Source of the DNA: Schizochytrium sp. TIO01
Lineage: Eukaryota; Sar; Bigyra; Thraustochytrida; Thraustochytriidae
Direction: 5' to 3'
Length of the DNA: 64,000 nucleotides
Assembly: GCA_004764695.1 (NCBI GenBank)
Contig: SMSO01000006.1
Coordinates: 972,859 to 1,036,858 of the forward strand
In this document: positions 21,428 through 32,730 of the stretch, in pieces
Layout: each line of letters starts with the position of its first letter
Position numbering within the stretch: position 1 is the first letter of the stretch
Notes under the pieces: generated by a model
The model's database searches: none
What the model was told of the DNA's origin: nothing
The model's input: only the letters and a program-made list of their open reading frames with translations
Translations under genes and position numbers: made by a program

Positions 21428-24142
21428 TCAAGAGCGGGGTTGTCTGTGAAAGTTATGATGGTTGCAGTGGTTCGCCGTATCAACTAGAATCCAGTTATCG
21501 CTCAGGTCTACAGGGAGCGGTGGATCCGTGGACAATAGAGACGAGGGCGGTTTAGAGCCCAGGCCGAGATGGGCGTCCTCGTTGTCTGAATCAGCATCAT
21601 GAATAGGAAGGTCTGTGAACGCCGAATCAAAATTAGAGGTATCAGGGTGCCCCACCTCATTAATATCTTTGATTTGTGGACGGAAAGCAGAAGGTACCTG
21701 GCGACGAGATACTAGCTCCCAATCCAGTCCTGAGAAGAAGGGGTGCGTAAATATCTCAATATAACCCGTTGCACGATTGCCTAGGCGGCGATGTGGATCA
21801 CGCACTAAAAATCCTGCAATGAGATCCTGAGCCCTAGGCGAGACAGCGTTCGTAAAAACAAGAGGAGCACTACGAATGCGTTCGAAGAGACGGCGTTTGT
21901 TACGAGAGTACCAAGGGGGAAGGCCAGTGAGCATCTCATGCAAAACCATACCCAGACTCCAAAAGTCTACAGCCTTCCCATGGCCAAGACGATCGAGAAT
22001 CTCTGGGGCAAGGTATTCGGGAGTACCGCAAAATGAGGTTGCACCAGTAGCGCCATCGGTGATACCCTCCTTGCAGAGCCCAAAGTCGATGAGTTTAATA
22101 TGTCCCTCGTGGTCAAACAAAACATTTTCCGGTTTGAGGTCTCTAAACATGATATTCCGCTCGTGCAAATATTGCAAAGCGAGAACGATTTCTGCTGTCC
22201 AAAGGCGGGCCCAGCTTTCCGGGAAACTTTTTTGCTTGCCTAGGTGGTAGAAAAGCTCGCCACCTTGGACGAATTCTAAGACAAGGTAAAGGCGCTTGCG
22301 GGTCTGAAAGGCGTAATGAAGTTCAACAATATAAGGATGGCGCAGCTGGGCCATGACTCTACGTTCTGTCTTGGTATGTTCAATTTGCTTGCGCTTTTTG
22401 ATGTTTGACTTGTTCAGAATCTTAATTGCAAAAATTTGGTTTGTCTGCTTGCCACGTGCGACAACTACCTTGCCAAAGGACCCCCGGCCAATGACTCGGA
22501 GAACCTCAAAATCCCGTGCCGAGACGCGCCTTGGGGAGTCTTGTTGCGTCATAAACGAGATTGTTGACGGCGTAGATTGCAAAGTGCTGCGTCTAGATCC
22601 ATACTTGCCCTCTTCGTATTCATCACCGTCGTCATCGAAGTCATCATCGCTTGAACTCGAGGTTTCGTCCATGTCCTGCGCAGGGCTTGGAAACCTGGTA
22701 TTAGCATGACGTCTGGAAGAGCGTTTCTTTTTGCACTCGAGCCCACCGGGGCCATCCATAGCCTTTACAACTCCGTTGCTACGACTAAGCTCGTGGAAGG
22801 CATCACCAGTGGGCAACAAGAAACGATGTACAAGACGAAGGCCATTGAGTGCCTCTCCGCGTGCAAGCACTCCGCTAAGCCAAGCCGAAAGTTCAGCTTG
22901 GCGCGAGTCCAGAAATGAAGGCTCAAGAGAGCTTCCCCAGAATCGTCGTGCAGGAAATGACGGCAAGGGCTCACTCTGGTGTAGCGCGCTGAGGGCCAAG
23001 TGCAATGTACGAAATTCACTAAAGCGACGATATACTCGCCATGACAGTGCGTGAGGCATGCGAGTAGTTTTGCTTGGGTGGTTGGCCGAAGTTGCACTGC
23101 TACAACAGTCGCTTTCACATCTGAGAATCATTTTGCGAGGTTTGCTGTTTGCAGAGGAGGGAGACGGAGAAGTTGGGGAAAGAGATGATGACAACATTGA
23201 TGACAAGTGAGGCACGTAGAGTGGGGGGGGAGGTGTCGCTGTCTCGCGCATGGAGACATCTTGCATACGCATTTGGAGCTCTCCATACTGTACTTCATGC
23301 GCCTGAGTCTCGCGTTTGAGCATTTCGGGTTTGCTAAAGCTGGGCATATCCGCTGATTCCCTCGCAGTTACCAGCCTGCTACTCCCCGCTCGGTGTTGCA
23401 TCCGGTGTTTTTCATATTGTTGTTGTTGAGCCTGTTTAATTTGCAGCTGCCGCTGATTCTTATCAAAGTCGCCTCCCATATTAGCTTCTTCGTCAAGCTT
23501 GCACTCAGCCAGCATCACCGAAGATCCTGACGATGAGTTTGATGAAGCAGTTTTGCAACTCTCATTGTCGCCGAATTCCGGGCCAGGGTCTACTACCTCG
23601 TGTTTCACAAGCATCTCATACACTGTGTAGGTTGAAGTCTGAGTCGCTGTACCCCCTGCAGCGTGTCTGCGAATAATTTTGGCCTCAAATGGTCTCCGGT
23701 CGGGCTGCCTCTTGGCCTCGCATTTATCCAAGAATGATGCAGATGACCCCTCCGCTGCCGCCTCCATCAGAGCACTTTGACTTTGAAGCTCCATCTTGTC
23801 CTCGATGATGTCTTCCTCGGGACTTCGCACACTTTTATTAGTGCGGTCGGGTCCCTCTAGTGCGTGCGACGAAGGCAAAGACGACGGCAATAACAATGAC
23901 AGTGACGAAGATGACGTAACACTGCTTGATGCACAGGTAGAGTTACAAGTTGAGGTACTTTCTGCCGAAGAGTATGAAAAAGACAGCGACGAAGAAGCAG
24001 TATCAGTTGCACGGGCGGAAGAGGAGTATGCTGAGTCTGTAGGATATGACACCAACGAGGACGTCTTGGTCTTGGACGCCGTTCTCGTCCTCGTTCCCGA
24101 CCTCTGCCTCGCGCTCCTCCTCGCGGGCAGCTTCCTCCGCAT
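21428..24142 (-). CDS. PX-domain AGC-family protein kinase (SGK3/CISK-like)
   Basis: Starting at the first ATG (24142) the protein has 904 residues; the open frame extends seven codons upstream without an ATG. Residues 1-310 are Ser-rich low complexity. A PX phosphoinositide-binding domain follows (about 318-448) with the RRFSEF basic motif and a PSFPAR proline segment. An acidic Ser/Asp linker leads to the kinase (about 543-805): GRGSFGKV glycine loop, FRDLKPEN catalytic loop, DFGLCKE metal loop, FCGTPEYLAPE activation segment. The AGC tail contains NFDSAFTDLP. PX plus AGC kinase is the layout of SGK3/CISK, a PI3P-recruited endosomal kinase acting below PDK1. Oddities: Ser703 replaces the usual T-loop threonine, Phe replaces Tyr/His before RD, and no FxxF[ST]Y hydrophobic motif is seen before the C-terminus. 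Confidence 0.88.
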   Translation of the reverse strand: MRRKLPARRSARQRSGTRTRTASKTKTSSLVSYPTDSAYSSSARATDTASSSLSFSYSSAESTSTCNSTCASSSVTSSSSLSLLLPSSLPSSHALEGPDRTNKSVRSPEEDIIEDKMELQSQSALMEAAAEGSSASFLDKCEAKRQPDRRPFEAKIIRRHAAGGTATQTSTYTVYEMLVKHEVVDPGPEFGDNESCKTASSNSSSGSSVMLAECKLDEEANMGGDFDKNQRQLQIKQAQQQQYEKHRMQHRAGSSRLVTARESADMPSFSKPEMLKRETQAHEVQYGELQMRMQDVSMRETATPPPPLYVPHLSSMLSSSLSPTSPSPSSANSKPRKMILRCESDCCSSATSANHPSKTTRMPHALSWRVYRRFSEFRTLHLALSALHQSEPLPSFPARRFWGSSLEPSFLDSRQAELSAWLSGVLARGEALNGLRLVHRFLLPTGDAFHELSRSNGVVKAMDGPGGLECKKKRSSRRHANTRFPSPAQDMDETSSSSDDDFDDDGDEYEEGKYGSRRSTLQSTPSTISFMTQQDSPRRVSARDFEVLRVIGRGSFGKVVVARGKQTNQIFAIKILNKSNIKKRKQIEHTKTERRVMAQLRHPYIVELHYAFQTRKRLYLVLEFVQGGELFYHLGKQKSFPESWARLWTAEIVLALQYLHERNIMFRDLKPENVLFDHEGHIKLIDFGLCKEGITDGATGATSFCGTPEYLAPEILDRLGHGKAVDFWSLGMVLHEMLTGLPPWYSRNKRRLFERIRSAPLVFTNAVSPRAQDLIAGFLVRDPHRRLGNRATGYIEIFTHPFFSGLDWELVSRRQVPSAFRPQIKDINEVGHPDTSNFDSAFTDLPIHDADSDNEDAHLGLGSKPPSSLLSTDPPLPVDLSDNWILVDTANHCNHHNFHRQPRS

Positions 24143-24357
24143 ATCCCAGCAGCCTAAAGCCACAGACCGACGTTCTGCCGGTGCGAGGGCTCTTCGCCCC
24201 TGGCAGAAAGCGCGCGGCCTTCGCTTGCGCCGGAGCTAGCTAGCTGGCCAGCTGCAGTTGCTCGGACTGCGTTTCGTGAATGAATCAATCAATCAATGAC
24301 TTCGTGAATTAGTAAATTAGTGAATTAGTGACTGAGGGTGATGAACATTTCTTTTTA

Positions 24358-24390
24358 ATATTTATTTATTTATTTATTTATTTATTTGTT
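24358..24390. repeat. (TTTA)n microsatellite
   Basis: Eight copies of ttta/ttat about 220 bases upstream of the kinase start codon, so it lies in or near the kinase promoter. Confidence 0.85.
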
Positions 24391-24662
24391 TTCATTCTTT
24401 TTATTTTTACGTCACATTAACTTTATGCTAAATCCAAAGCAACCAAAACAAACGTCTCTTCTTCTCAAAGCCTCTTAATACGCTGGCCTTGAAGAAACCA
24501 GCTTAAACCAGTGTGCGTGTCCCGTTCTCCATCGTCTACCTGCCTAATCGCATGTCCTCTCGCTTCGTAAGCTGCTCCCAAAGCGGTGCCCAGCCACATT
24601 CTGCGTGAGCCTCCCCTTTTCCTCCCGTATTCCTTCCGCATTATTATTAGCAGCCAAAAGGC

Positions 24663-24670
24663 TCTTTCTC

Positions 24671-24717
<47 letters not shown>

Positions 24718-24730
24718 CTCTTTCTTTCTC

Positions 24731-24797
<67 letters not shown>

Positions 24798-24866
24798 CTC
24801 TTTCTTTCTCTCTTTCTTTCTCTCTTTCTTTCTCTCTTTCTTTCTTTCTTTCTTTCTTTCTTTTTC
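24663..24866. repeat. (TTTC)n tract, about 200 bp
   Basis: Roughly fifty tttc units, broken at intervals by ctc. It is a pure polypyrimidine/polypurine strand pair of the kind able to form triplex DNA. All ORFs with Phe-Leu-Ser or Lys-Glu-Arg periodicity here are translations of the repeat. Confidence 0.95.
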
Positions 24867-25312
24867 CGTGAGTCCAAGAACAACGATGACGACGCCCTCA
24901 GACCTGTTCTGTTCCCCCTCCGTTCCGTTCTTTGCGCGTTCTTCCACCCACCTCCTCCTCCTACTAGGCAGGTAGATATGCGCCTCCCTAGCAGAGGCGG
25001 GGCCGTTCTTCCCGTGTTCTCGTTCCTTTTCGCCACGGTCCTAGCTGTAGCGGTAGGTGCGTTGCTAGGAGGCTGTGGGTATGGCGGGGTCGCGGCACGC
25101 AGTCTGGTATTGGTCGCACGCGGCAGTTTGGAGAATGAAAGAGAAAGAATTTCTGAAAACCTAAGCGAAAGAAAGAAAGAAAGAAAGAAAGGAAGAGACC
25201 TGAAAACGACAGCTTTGTTTACACGTGGTACCAATGAATGTTGAACGATAGATTGTGAACTTTACAACCAAAACAACGGTGCCTCTGCATCAGATGAACG
25301 AAAACGATCGAC

Positions 25313-25357
25313 CAAACAAACAAACAAATGAATGAATGAATGAATGAATGAATGATT
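25313..25357. repeat. (AAAC)n-(AATG)n compound microsatellite
   Basis: Three to four aaac units switch directly to about seven aatg units. Confidence 0.85.
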
Positions 25358-25413
25358 CCCGCATGTAATACACCGAAGTTCTTTACCTCTCATCCCCGGA
25401 CCTAACCCAATCA

Positions 25414-25418
25414 ACAAT

Positions 25419-25456
<38 letters not shown>

Positions 25457-25492
25457 ACATACATACATACATACATTCATACATACATAAAT
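25414..25492. repeat. (AATC)n-(ATAC)n compound microsatellite
   Basis: About nine aatc units are followed by about nine atac units, with one attc variant. Confidence 0.85.
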
Positions 25493-25573
25493 CAATCACT
25501 TAATCAGTCGAGTGTTTGCTGCATGCATCCTTCTATCTCCTCAAGTTAGCATTGAATCGTCTCATCCACCAAT

Positions 25574-25670
25574 CCATCAATCCTTCGATCCTTCAATTCT
25601 CCATTCGTTGCATTCTTCAATCCTTCAATCCTTCAATCCTTCAATCCTTCAATCCTTCAATTCTTCAATC
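25574..25670. repeat. 8-bp TCCTTCAA repeat
   Basis: Irregular at the left and near-perfect from 25613, with about seven copies of an octamer reading tccttcaa. Confidence 0.8.
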
Positions 25671-25779
25671 GATAGATAGATACATATAGTTCACAGAGAC
25701 CACCTACCTACCTACTGTGCTTCTGTTCGTCCTTGCTCTCTCCTCCTCCTCACTGTTCGTGCTACGCCCATCTCTCCCT

Positions 25780-25807
25780 CTCTCTATCTCTCTCTCTCTC
25801 TCTCTCA
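25780..25807. repeat. (TC)n dinucleotide tract
   Basis: A short tc tract within a generally pyrimidine-rich stretch. Confidence 0.75.
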
Positions 25808-25963
25808 GTTCTCTTCTTTCCTTCTCTCAAAGACCTCCAAAACCACCTCAGAGGAGGAGCGAATCTACTCAAGTGCACGCTCCCCTCACTTCCTCTCCTT
25901 CTTTCAAGTTCTTTCTGCCGCCTCTCATCACACAACCATCGTACTATGATGACAGCCAAGCAT

Positions 25964-25990
25964 GATCTATCTATCTATCTATCTATCCAT
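25964..25990. repeat. (TCTA)n microsatellite
   Basis: About six tcta units. Confidence 0.8.
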
Positions 25991-26069
25991 CAACCGCATT
26001 GCTGTTGCCGTATCCCACCTTTCTTGGCAACTACCGGGTCCCTGTACTAGGCAGACCTAAATCTGCGGC

Positions 26070-26070
26070 G

Positions 26071-26162
<92 letters not shown>

Positions 26163-26181
26163 TTAGTTAGTTAGTTAGTTA

Positions 26182-26222
<41 letters not shown>

Positions 26223-26256
26223 CATTTAGTTAGTTAGTCATTTAGTTAGTTAATTC
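26070..26256. repeat. (TTAG)n array, about 185 bp
   Basis: More than forty gtta/ttag units. Occasional tatt or tcat interruptions fall mostly in the right half, after a long uninterrupted left part. The unit is not a telomere repeat (no ttaggg). It ends in a ctagctaggtaggtag motif. Confidence 0.95.
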
Positions 26257-27093
26257 TAGCTGGCTAGCTAGGTAGGTAGAGAGATGGTAGTAGCCCGCTA
26301 AGAGGTGCGAGCTAGAGGGTGCGCTAGCGAATCCGCTACGAGGCGCCGGGGCTCATGGGGGTAGGAGTTGGCTACGCGCCGCTTAGGAGGGGGATTTGCG
26401 GAGAAGATTCGATTGATAGAAGAGCAGTAGTAGTAGTAGCAGTAGGAGTAGCAGTAACAGTATGAGGCGCTTTATAGATAGCGGAGATTGGAGCTACGTA
26501 CCAAAGGGTCATTAAGAAGAGGGATTGCAACGAAGAAGGAAGAGCAGAGCAGAGCAGACCTGGTAAAGAAGAAGACTCGCCTCGCTATGGACAGATGACG
26601 CGTGGGTGGAGTAAATATTTGGGTGCAAATGAGCGAAATCGAATGGAATCGAATGGAATGGAGTGCAATGGGCGAATCTCAACAATCAGAGGTTATGGGT
26701 TCCAACTTACTAATTAATTAATTACTGACTTACTGACTGACTGACTTACCACAATCATCTCCAAATCAGAGGACGCCAGTTCGCTCTTAGCGGACCACGT
26801 GTCAGTCTCTAACAGCGCCTCCCTCTATATATGAATATGCTTGTCTGTCGGTGCGGAGTAAGGCACGGCTAGAGTTTCGGGTAGCTGTCCGCAGTAGCGA
26901 AAGAAAGAAGGAGAAAGCACAGTCGTTGATGGCTTTCTTTCATTTATTCATTCCACGCCCTGAAGATGGATACGGCATGCAGAGAAAGCTGCGATTATGC
27001 CTCACCGTAATCACCCCTAAGACAGAACGCGGCCGCTTTGCGGTTTTAGGAGAAGCTTTGGAGTTTGTTTGCTACAGTGTTTGCGCAGATTCC

Positions 27094-27122
27094 GTTTGTT
27101 TGTTTGTTTGTTTGTTTGTTGT
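27094..27122. repeat. (TTTG)n microsatellite
   Basis: About seven tttg units. Confidence 0.8.
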
Positions 27123-28187
27123 TTATTACTCTGTTCTGTTCTATTGCAATGCGTTCCGTTCCCTTGTTGCGGTCCGACCGTTCTGTTCCTCTGTGCAAGT
27201 TCTTGTAAGTTGTCATAGATACTACTAAGGTACACGGGGTCAGTCTGTTTTATTATATGTAAAGCAGAAAGAATCGATTACGAGCATTACTGTATTCCCC
27301 AAGCGGCCTTAGTACCTAGATGGTTAGTAGTTGGGAGCCAGCAATTAAGGAGAGAGAAAAGCAATCTGGGGTCAGTATGTATTTATTTATTATTGAGTTT
27401 GATGAAAACAACTCTTAGTGGTATGTCTCCTGCGCAGCAGCAAGACACCTCTCGGCGGAGGGTGAGCATCGCAACTTAACGAAATCGTCGAGGTCAAAAG
27501 TATCTTCTTCTTCAAGGAGCTTTCGTCTTGGTTTCCAGTTATTTTGGTGTTCTTCTCTTACCTATTACAGCAGTTTGTGCTCTTTTTACTGATGAAAAGC
27601 CCGATTACTTTATCTCCTCCAACTTGTTAAAACAAAGCATGCACAGGCCTGCTGAGAGAGGGAGCGTGCGAATATAAAACCCACCATCGTTCTCGTCGTT
27701 CTCGTGATGATGCTGTGACCAGCTTAGTATCGCTCGCTTCGTTCGTTTATTCAGGCTACGCATTCAATGATTCACTTTCATACTTTGATAATCACTCGCT
27801 CATTCATCGTTGGAAATGAATTAGATTGAATCATTTTATTTTATTTTAATAAAAAATAAACTAAAAAATAAACTGTCTCCTGGGGCCCTCTTGTTTTTGC
27901 GCAAGCTGCAATAATGCGAAGAACCCCCGCTCGCCCATTTCGGCCGCTGTCTCCGGCTCCAATGCTGAAGCAAACGTGGGAGAGAGGGCATCGACGCCAG
28001 CCCGGCTGCTGCTCTATCAACTTCGAAAACAGCGGCCTCTTCGCCGCTCCTACATTGCTGGTTTTGTCTTGCACGAACTGCATTATTGCAATCTTGAGAC
28101 CCTCTGTTACTTGTAATGAGCAATTCCTTTCGGTGTTCTTCTCGTTCTAAAAACCATGAGAGAACGAAGTTGCAGCTCTTTCTTTCT

Positions 28188-28228
28188 TGAAGAAGAAGAA
28201 GAAGAAGAAGAAGAAGAAGAAGAAGAAA
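28188..28228. repeat. (GAA)n trinucleotide repeat
   Basis: About thirteen gaa triplets in a spacer. Poly-Ser and poly-Glu peptides read from it are not genes. Confidence 0.9.
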
Positions 28229-28929
28229 GGAATCGGATGAACCAGCAAAATTTGAGGGGTCTTGACAAAGAAGACGACACCCATCTCTGCTGACGCTCGC
28301 TTCGGAGAGCTCCGAATATGGGTGCTCTGCGCTTACTCTCTGCTACAGCGTACACAAACTCTGAATGAGACCTTTCGCGCTGTCGTTGCCAAATGGGATC
28401 AGAAGAGGGAGTTTCCAGCTTCGGAATCGAGAGAGAGAGAAATTAAAAGAGATAGACACATGCAGAGGTGGGGACAGATACCTTCCTTCCTTCTAGGCCG
28501 CGGGCTAGCGTAGTATCTATCATACACAGCCGTCACGCCTTCTCCTGCGCTCGCCCCGTCCTCCTATTCTAAACCCTAGTCTTGGCGCAAACGGCGCTAG
28601 CCTCGCGCCTCTCAAGGACAGAGTCTTTCTCTTTTTCTTTTCTTTTCTTTTCCCCCTGCAAATCATCGTCGTCGTTCTCTTTTTTTACATTTCTCTTTTC
28701 TTTTCTTTTCTTTTCTGCAGCTTACGTAGCACTTACATACCAAGAAGTAGGACGCTAGGACCTGGTGAAATGTAAAAAAAAGTTACTATAAAAAATAATT
28801 ATTAAAAAATAAGTATAACTTATCTGATTCAATTTTCGGCGAGGTGTGCTACAGCCCCTTATGTGAGTCCTAGTGCCACAGGGATGGATGCTGTTGTTTC
28901 TATAGGGTGGCGTCCACGAAATGTCTCAC

Positions 28930-28970
28930 AACAACTCAATTCAACTCAATTCAACTCAACTCAACTCAAT
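28930..28970. repeat. CAACTCAATT repeat
   Basis: Short caactcaatt units, a relative of the attca tract at 8.1 kb. Confidence 0.75.
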
Positions 28971-31809
28971 TTTTTTTGCTTAACTTATCTCAAACCAATT
29001 CAAATCAACTCAAATCAATTCGCAGAATCACAGCTGGAAACGTTACCCTCGAGGGCGATGGCTCTCCGGAGACGCCTCAGAAGACAGATATGCGACCTGT
29101 ACCATGGACAGGCTCTTCTTCTGACAACTAGATTTCGAGGAATCCTACAAAACAAGATGGAGGCCTGAGAACGTTTGGAACACTTTTTCCCTTCCTTGGT
29201 GGCTTGCTCTCATCTTTTGTGGGGGTTGTAAGTTGCTCAAAGAGGCTGGCTCGAGCCTGCTTCTTTGCAGAATTAATCAAAGACGCGTGAGAGATGAGAT
29301 GGGCTTAGAGTTGCTTGACCAACGTCTCTCGCCCCCGCCTCTGCGGAGGTCTTTGAGCTTGCAGTGGTCGCAGGTGCCATTGTTTCGTACGATTTCAACA
29401 GGCTCGGAAGGGTGTGCGAACGAAGCCACATACGAACCTACCTAGGCACCTGTTAAGTAGAACTATAGTAATAGGGGCCTGGGCAGAGGCTCGCGAGGCT
29501 CTCTCTTCTCGAGACGCGATAACATCCAATTCTGCAGCTGAGTAGAGCTCTACTTTGACAAGACAACGAATCCAAACGCGTCTAGCTACATGCAGAGTCT
29601 AGTAGCACGCGGTTGAAGCAAGGCCCACGAACCAGTGCGAATAAAAGCGAGAGTGTGCTGCGTGACAACCGTTCGGGAAACCTGATTTGGCCCAGCCTGA
29701 CACTGCAAATCGTGATGCCGGTCGACCAGCTGGAGCAGTCTGCACCGCGGATATTTCTCTGGCACTTGAAGTCAGCACGAAGGGTTGAAGAAAGCCCAAG
29801 GCGCACTTGATCACTTCGCAGCCAAGGTAGTTGCTTAGACCTCTCTCTGCACATGTTGCAGGTAGGTGGCTAGCTAGCAGATCAGTGAGAGTCAGCTTTG
29901 TAAGTTGAGTTGAGAATCTAAAACTTTGAACTTTGACTAGGACAAGGCATGCTTGTTACCTTGATCTTTATTCTTCGCCAAGCTTTATTTTACAGCTCAC
30001 CGGAAAGCAAATAGCTGGCGTGGAACAATAGCCCGTTAGGGGGCACCGGTCAGTGCTGTCGGGACCATCGAGCCAGGCTAAGAAGATTATCAGTCCATGT
30101 TTATAAATTAGAGAATTCCATAACCCATGAAACAAACAAACCATCCTCTTGATTAGCGTAAGCGCAGGCAGCATTTTAGAGCGAGCTAGTATTAAAACAT
30201 CCGAAAACCTGAAGGCGCTATGGGCGAGTGTGCAGAAGTTCAGATTTCGGGTAAGAAGGAGGCACTCTTGGACTAAAACAGGGCTCTGATATTTGATAAT
30301 TTTTTTACCCAAGTCAAAAGGATCCACAAGTGAGAATGAACATGGAGACTAGGTAAACGCCTACCTACCTAGCATCACAGAAAGAGGTAGATCAGCGTGA
30401 AACATGTGGCCGTAGTTTATTGATTTACCGGAATACAAAGCTCAGCATTTGATATAAGTGCATAGATAGTAATAACTCTTCTTCTCAAATGCAATATTCT
30501 AAGATCTTATTTAATTCAACGAATCGCGATTCTCGAGGGACCAACACATGTAAGAAAAGTCTTTGATTTACAGTTAAACGTAGTAGCTATTTTCCGGAGG
30601 TTGCAAGGACATCTTGTACTATTCTCAAACATTTATTTGCCTCGTAGTGTTAGAAACAAATATTTTGCCAAATGGTGGACATTCCTGCTGGTTCTCAACC
30701 GCTTAACCCGAGCGAAATTTCCATATTTTCAGTTTGAGGCGCAGGGTTCCTAGGGTAAAAGGCTCCTTTATAAGCTTCTTTTTAAAGTGCAAATGGAATC
30801 AACTGATGAGGAACCAAATCACATCAGTATAAACTTCAACATTAACACAGAAGTAAAACGGTTCTTTGCCTATATGCTTTGGGACTGGCGAATCATAAAA
30901 TTATGAACCGCTTTTGTCGTGATATGCTTGCATGAAAAGTGTTCACTACACGATGGCTGAAGCTTAACTTCATCTGACACTGACGCAACTAAGGATTCTG
31001 AAACTCGGGAGCAAGGGCTTGTCCGCATTTCAGGAATACAGCAGTGCCGTACGTAAGTTGAATTGCAAGGATTTGGGCCACTCCCAAGGACCTTCGATAT
31101 ATCGCGGAAAGCGCAATAAATTAATCGACACAGTCGCACCGAACATACCCTCATGTGGACTCCCCTAAACCTAAGGCTGAGGGGCAGTGTGTGAGTTAGT
31201 GTGCAACGGATAGTTCAGGGTGAAAACGAGGGTGGTCCTGAAGCGAGCGTAGGGAATGCGAGGAGAATCAAGAGCTAATGGAGAAAAGAAGAGTACGGCG
31301 AAGAAGCAAACACTGAGCAATACTGCATGAGGAGAGGACGACAAAAACTGCTGCTGAGCTTGCGGTTTTAACAGCGTACAAGAGGCGCATAACATCGTAT
31401 TTTTTTTTTTTTTTTTTACTTTCTTTAGAAAAAAGGAAGGTATTTAGACGCTACAACACAACGGTGGCAAATCTCATATTGTCTGTAAGGAAGTAAACAG
31501 TAGGTATTTCTTGTAACAATACTGTTGGGCATCCATCGTTCTGCAGCATCGATTCGTCACTCGCACATTACTCGTTGGCACACCAACATACTTGCATTGC
31601 AAGCAGTTGGAGTCTGGTCATTGAGAGTATTTGCCTTCAGCCCTCCTTGTAGCACGCAGCTTGTGCGCTAGCGTGGAGCTGGACGCTCTAGGCCGCTGCC
31701 CAGGCTACTTAATTGGGTGCAAGAATTGAGGAACGCCAGCCAAGTTTTCCAAAGTTGCCTCACGTAACTCGGTGTGGCAAAACAGAATTGGCATTCATTA
31801 AAAACAACA

Positions 31810-32478
31810 ATGGAATCTAAAGGCATTGATCGCGGTTTTGAGGAGTCCAAGGGCTCTGGACCCGATGACTTGAGAAAAGACGTTGGTGGCGGGCCTGATG
31901 AAAGTGGTGCCACTAGCTTGAAAATTATTCTCCTCGGAGATTCGGCGACAGGAAAGAGCAAACTCATCGAGCGCTATTTGATGGACGAATATTGCCCACA
32001 CCAGGACTCTACCTATGCCCTCACGCTTTTCAAACATCAAGGGGTTGCTCAAGATCCACGCACTGGCGCATCAAAAAAGGTAAATATTGACTTTTGGGAT
32101 ACGGCTGGCCAGGAGCGTTTCCAGAAAATTCACAGCTCTTTTTACTACCGCGCGCACGGTTGCATTTTAGTCTTTGATATCACACGCAAAGCAACGTATC
32201 AGCACCTTCCTCAATGGCTCGCAGAGCTCCGCCAATATGCAGAAAATGTACCTTGTCTTGTAGTTGCAAACAAAATTGACGTAGACATGAAGGTGACCAA
32301 GAAGTCTTTTTCCTTCCCTAAGAAGAATGGTCTGGACTTTATGTTCGTTTCAGCTGCCGATGGCACGAATGTTGTTTCTGCATTCGAAAGAATCACGCAG
32401 ATGGCATACGAGCACAAATCTAGCGGCTCTCAGAGCTTCCTGACTGAAGTGATGGACCTCTTAGATGACAATGCCTGA
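31810..32478 (+). CDS. RABL2: RABL2-type small GTPase
   Basis: A 222-residue Rab-like GTPase starting at the first ATG; the frame is open twelve codons upstream but has no earlier ATG. Nucleotide-binding motifs are intact: P-loop GDSATGKS (43-50), DTAGQE (97-102), NKID (154-157) and SAADGTN. Segments such as ERYLMDEYCPHQDSTYALTL, FWDTAGQERF, SFYYRAHGCILVFD and VSAADGTNVV follow animal RABL2 closely, including the STYALTL switch I. As in RABL2, there is no C-terminal prenylation cysteine. In animals and algae RABL2 binds the IFT-B complex at the ciliary base and helps start intraflagellar transport, so the organism should build a cilium or flagellum at some stage. An acidic, Gly-rich N-terminal extension of about 35 residues precedes the G domain. 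It is convergent with the next gene. Confidence 0.9.
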   Translation: MESKGIDRGFEESKGSGPDDLRKDVGGGPDESGATSLKIILLGDSATGKSKLIERYLMDEYCPHQDSTYALTLFKHQGVAQDPRTGASKKVNIDFWDTAGQERFQKIHSSFYYRAHGCILVFDITRKATYQHLPQWLAELRQYAENVPCLVVANKIDVDMKVTKKSFSFPKKNGLDFMFVSAADGTNVVSAFERITQMAYEHKSSGSQSFLTEVMDLLDDNA

Positions 32479-32692
32479 CAAGACCTCGCTTGATATCGCT
32501 GATCTTCCTGTGCTACTGCTACTGCTGTTGCTCGTTACCACTGCATGCGTGTTGCGGTTCTTTGGTCGGCTAATTTGAGAGGCCATCAAACAGATTATAG
32601 AATTTGTGGTGTCCTGTACGATCGTTCCATCTCAAATGCACTAAATACCAAACCGAACATTTCACCTGATCGACCCCCTGCACAGTCTTCGA

Positions 32693-32730
<38 letters not shown>

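Larger units (their letters stand above)
24143..31809. other. Microsatellite-dominated spacer, 7.7 kb
   Basis: No supported gene. At least ten separate simple-repeat tracts, several over 80 bases, occupy 24.3-28.9 kb (main ones listed separately). The remaining unique DNA carries only short random-looking ORFs. The right part (29.2-31.8 kb) is less repetitive but equally without a recognisable gene; a poly-T run lies at about 31400-31418. Confidence 0.6.

Noticed and set aside
24465-25234. Long ORFs with Phe-Leu-Ser or Lys-Glu-Arg periodicity on both strands
   Set aside because: They are direct translations of the TTTC tract and share no non-repeat conserved part.
26070-26256. Possible telomere repeat
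   Set aside because: The unit is TTAG, a tetranucleotide; no TTAGGG- or TTTAGGG-type repeat is present.
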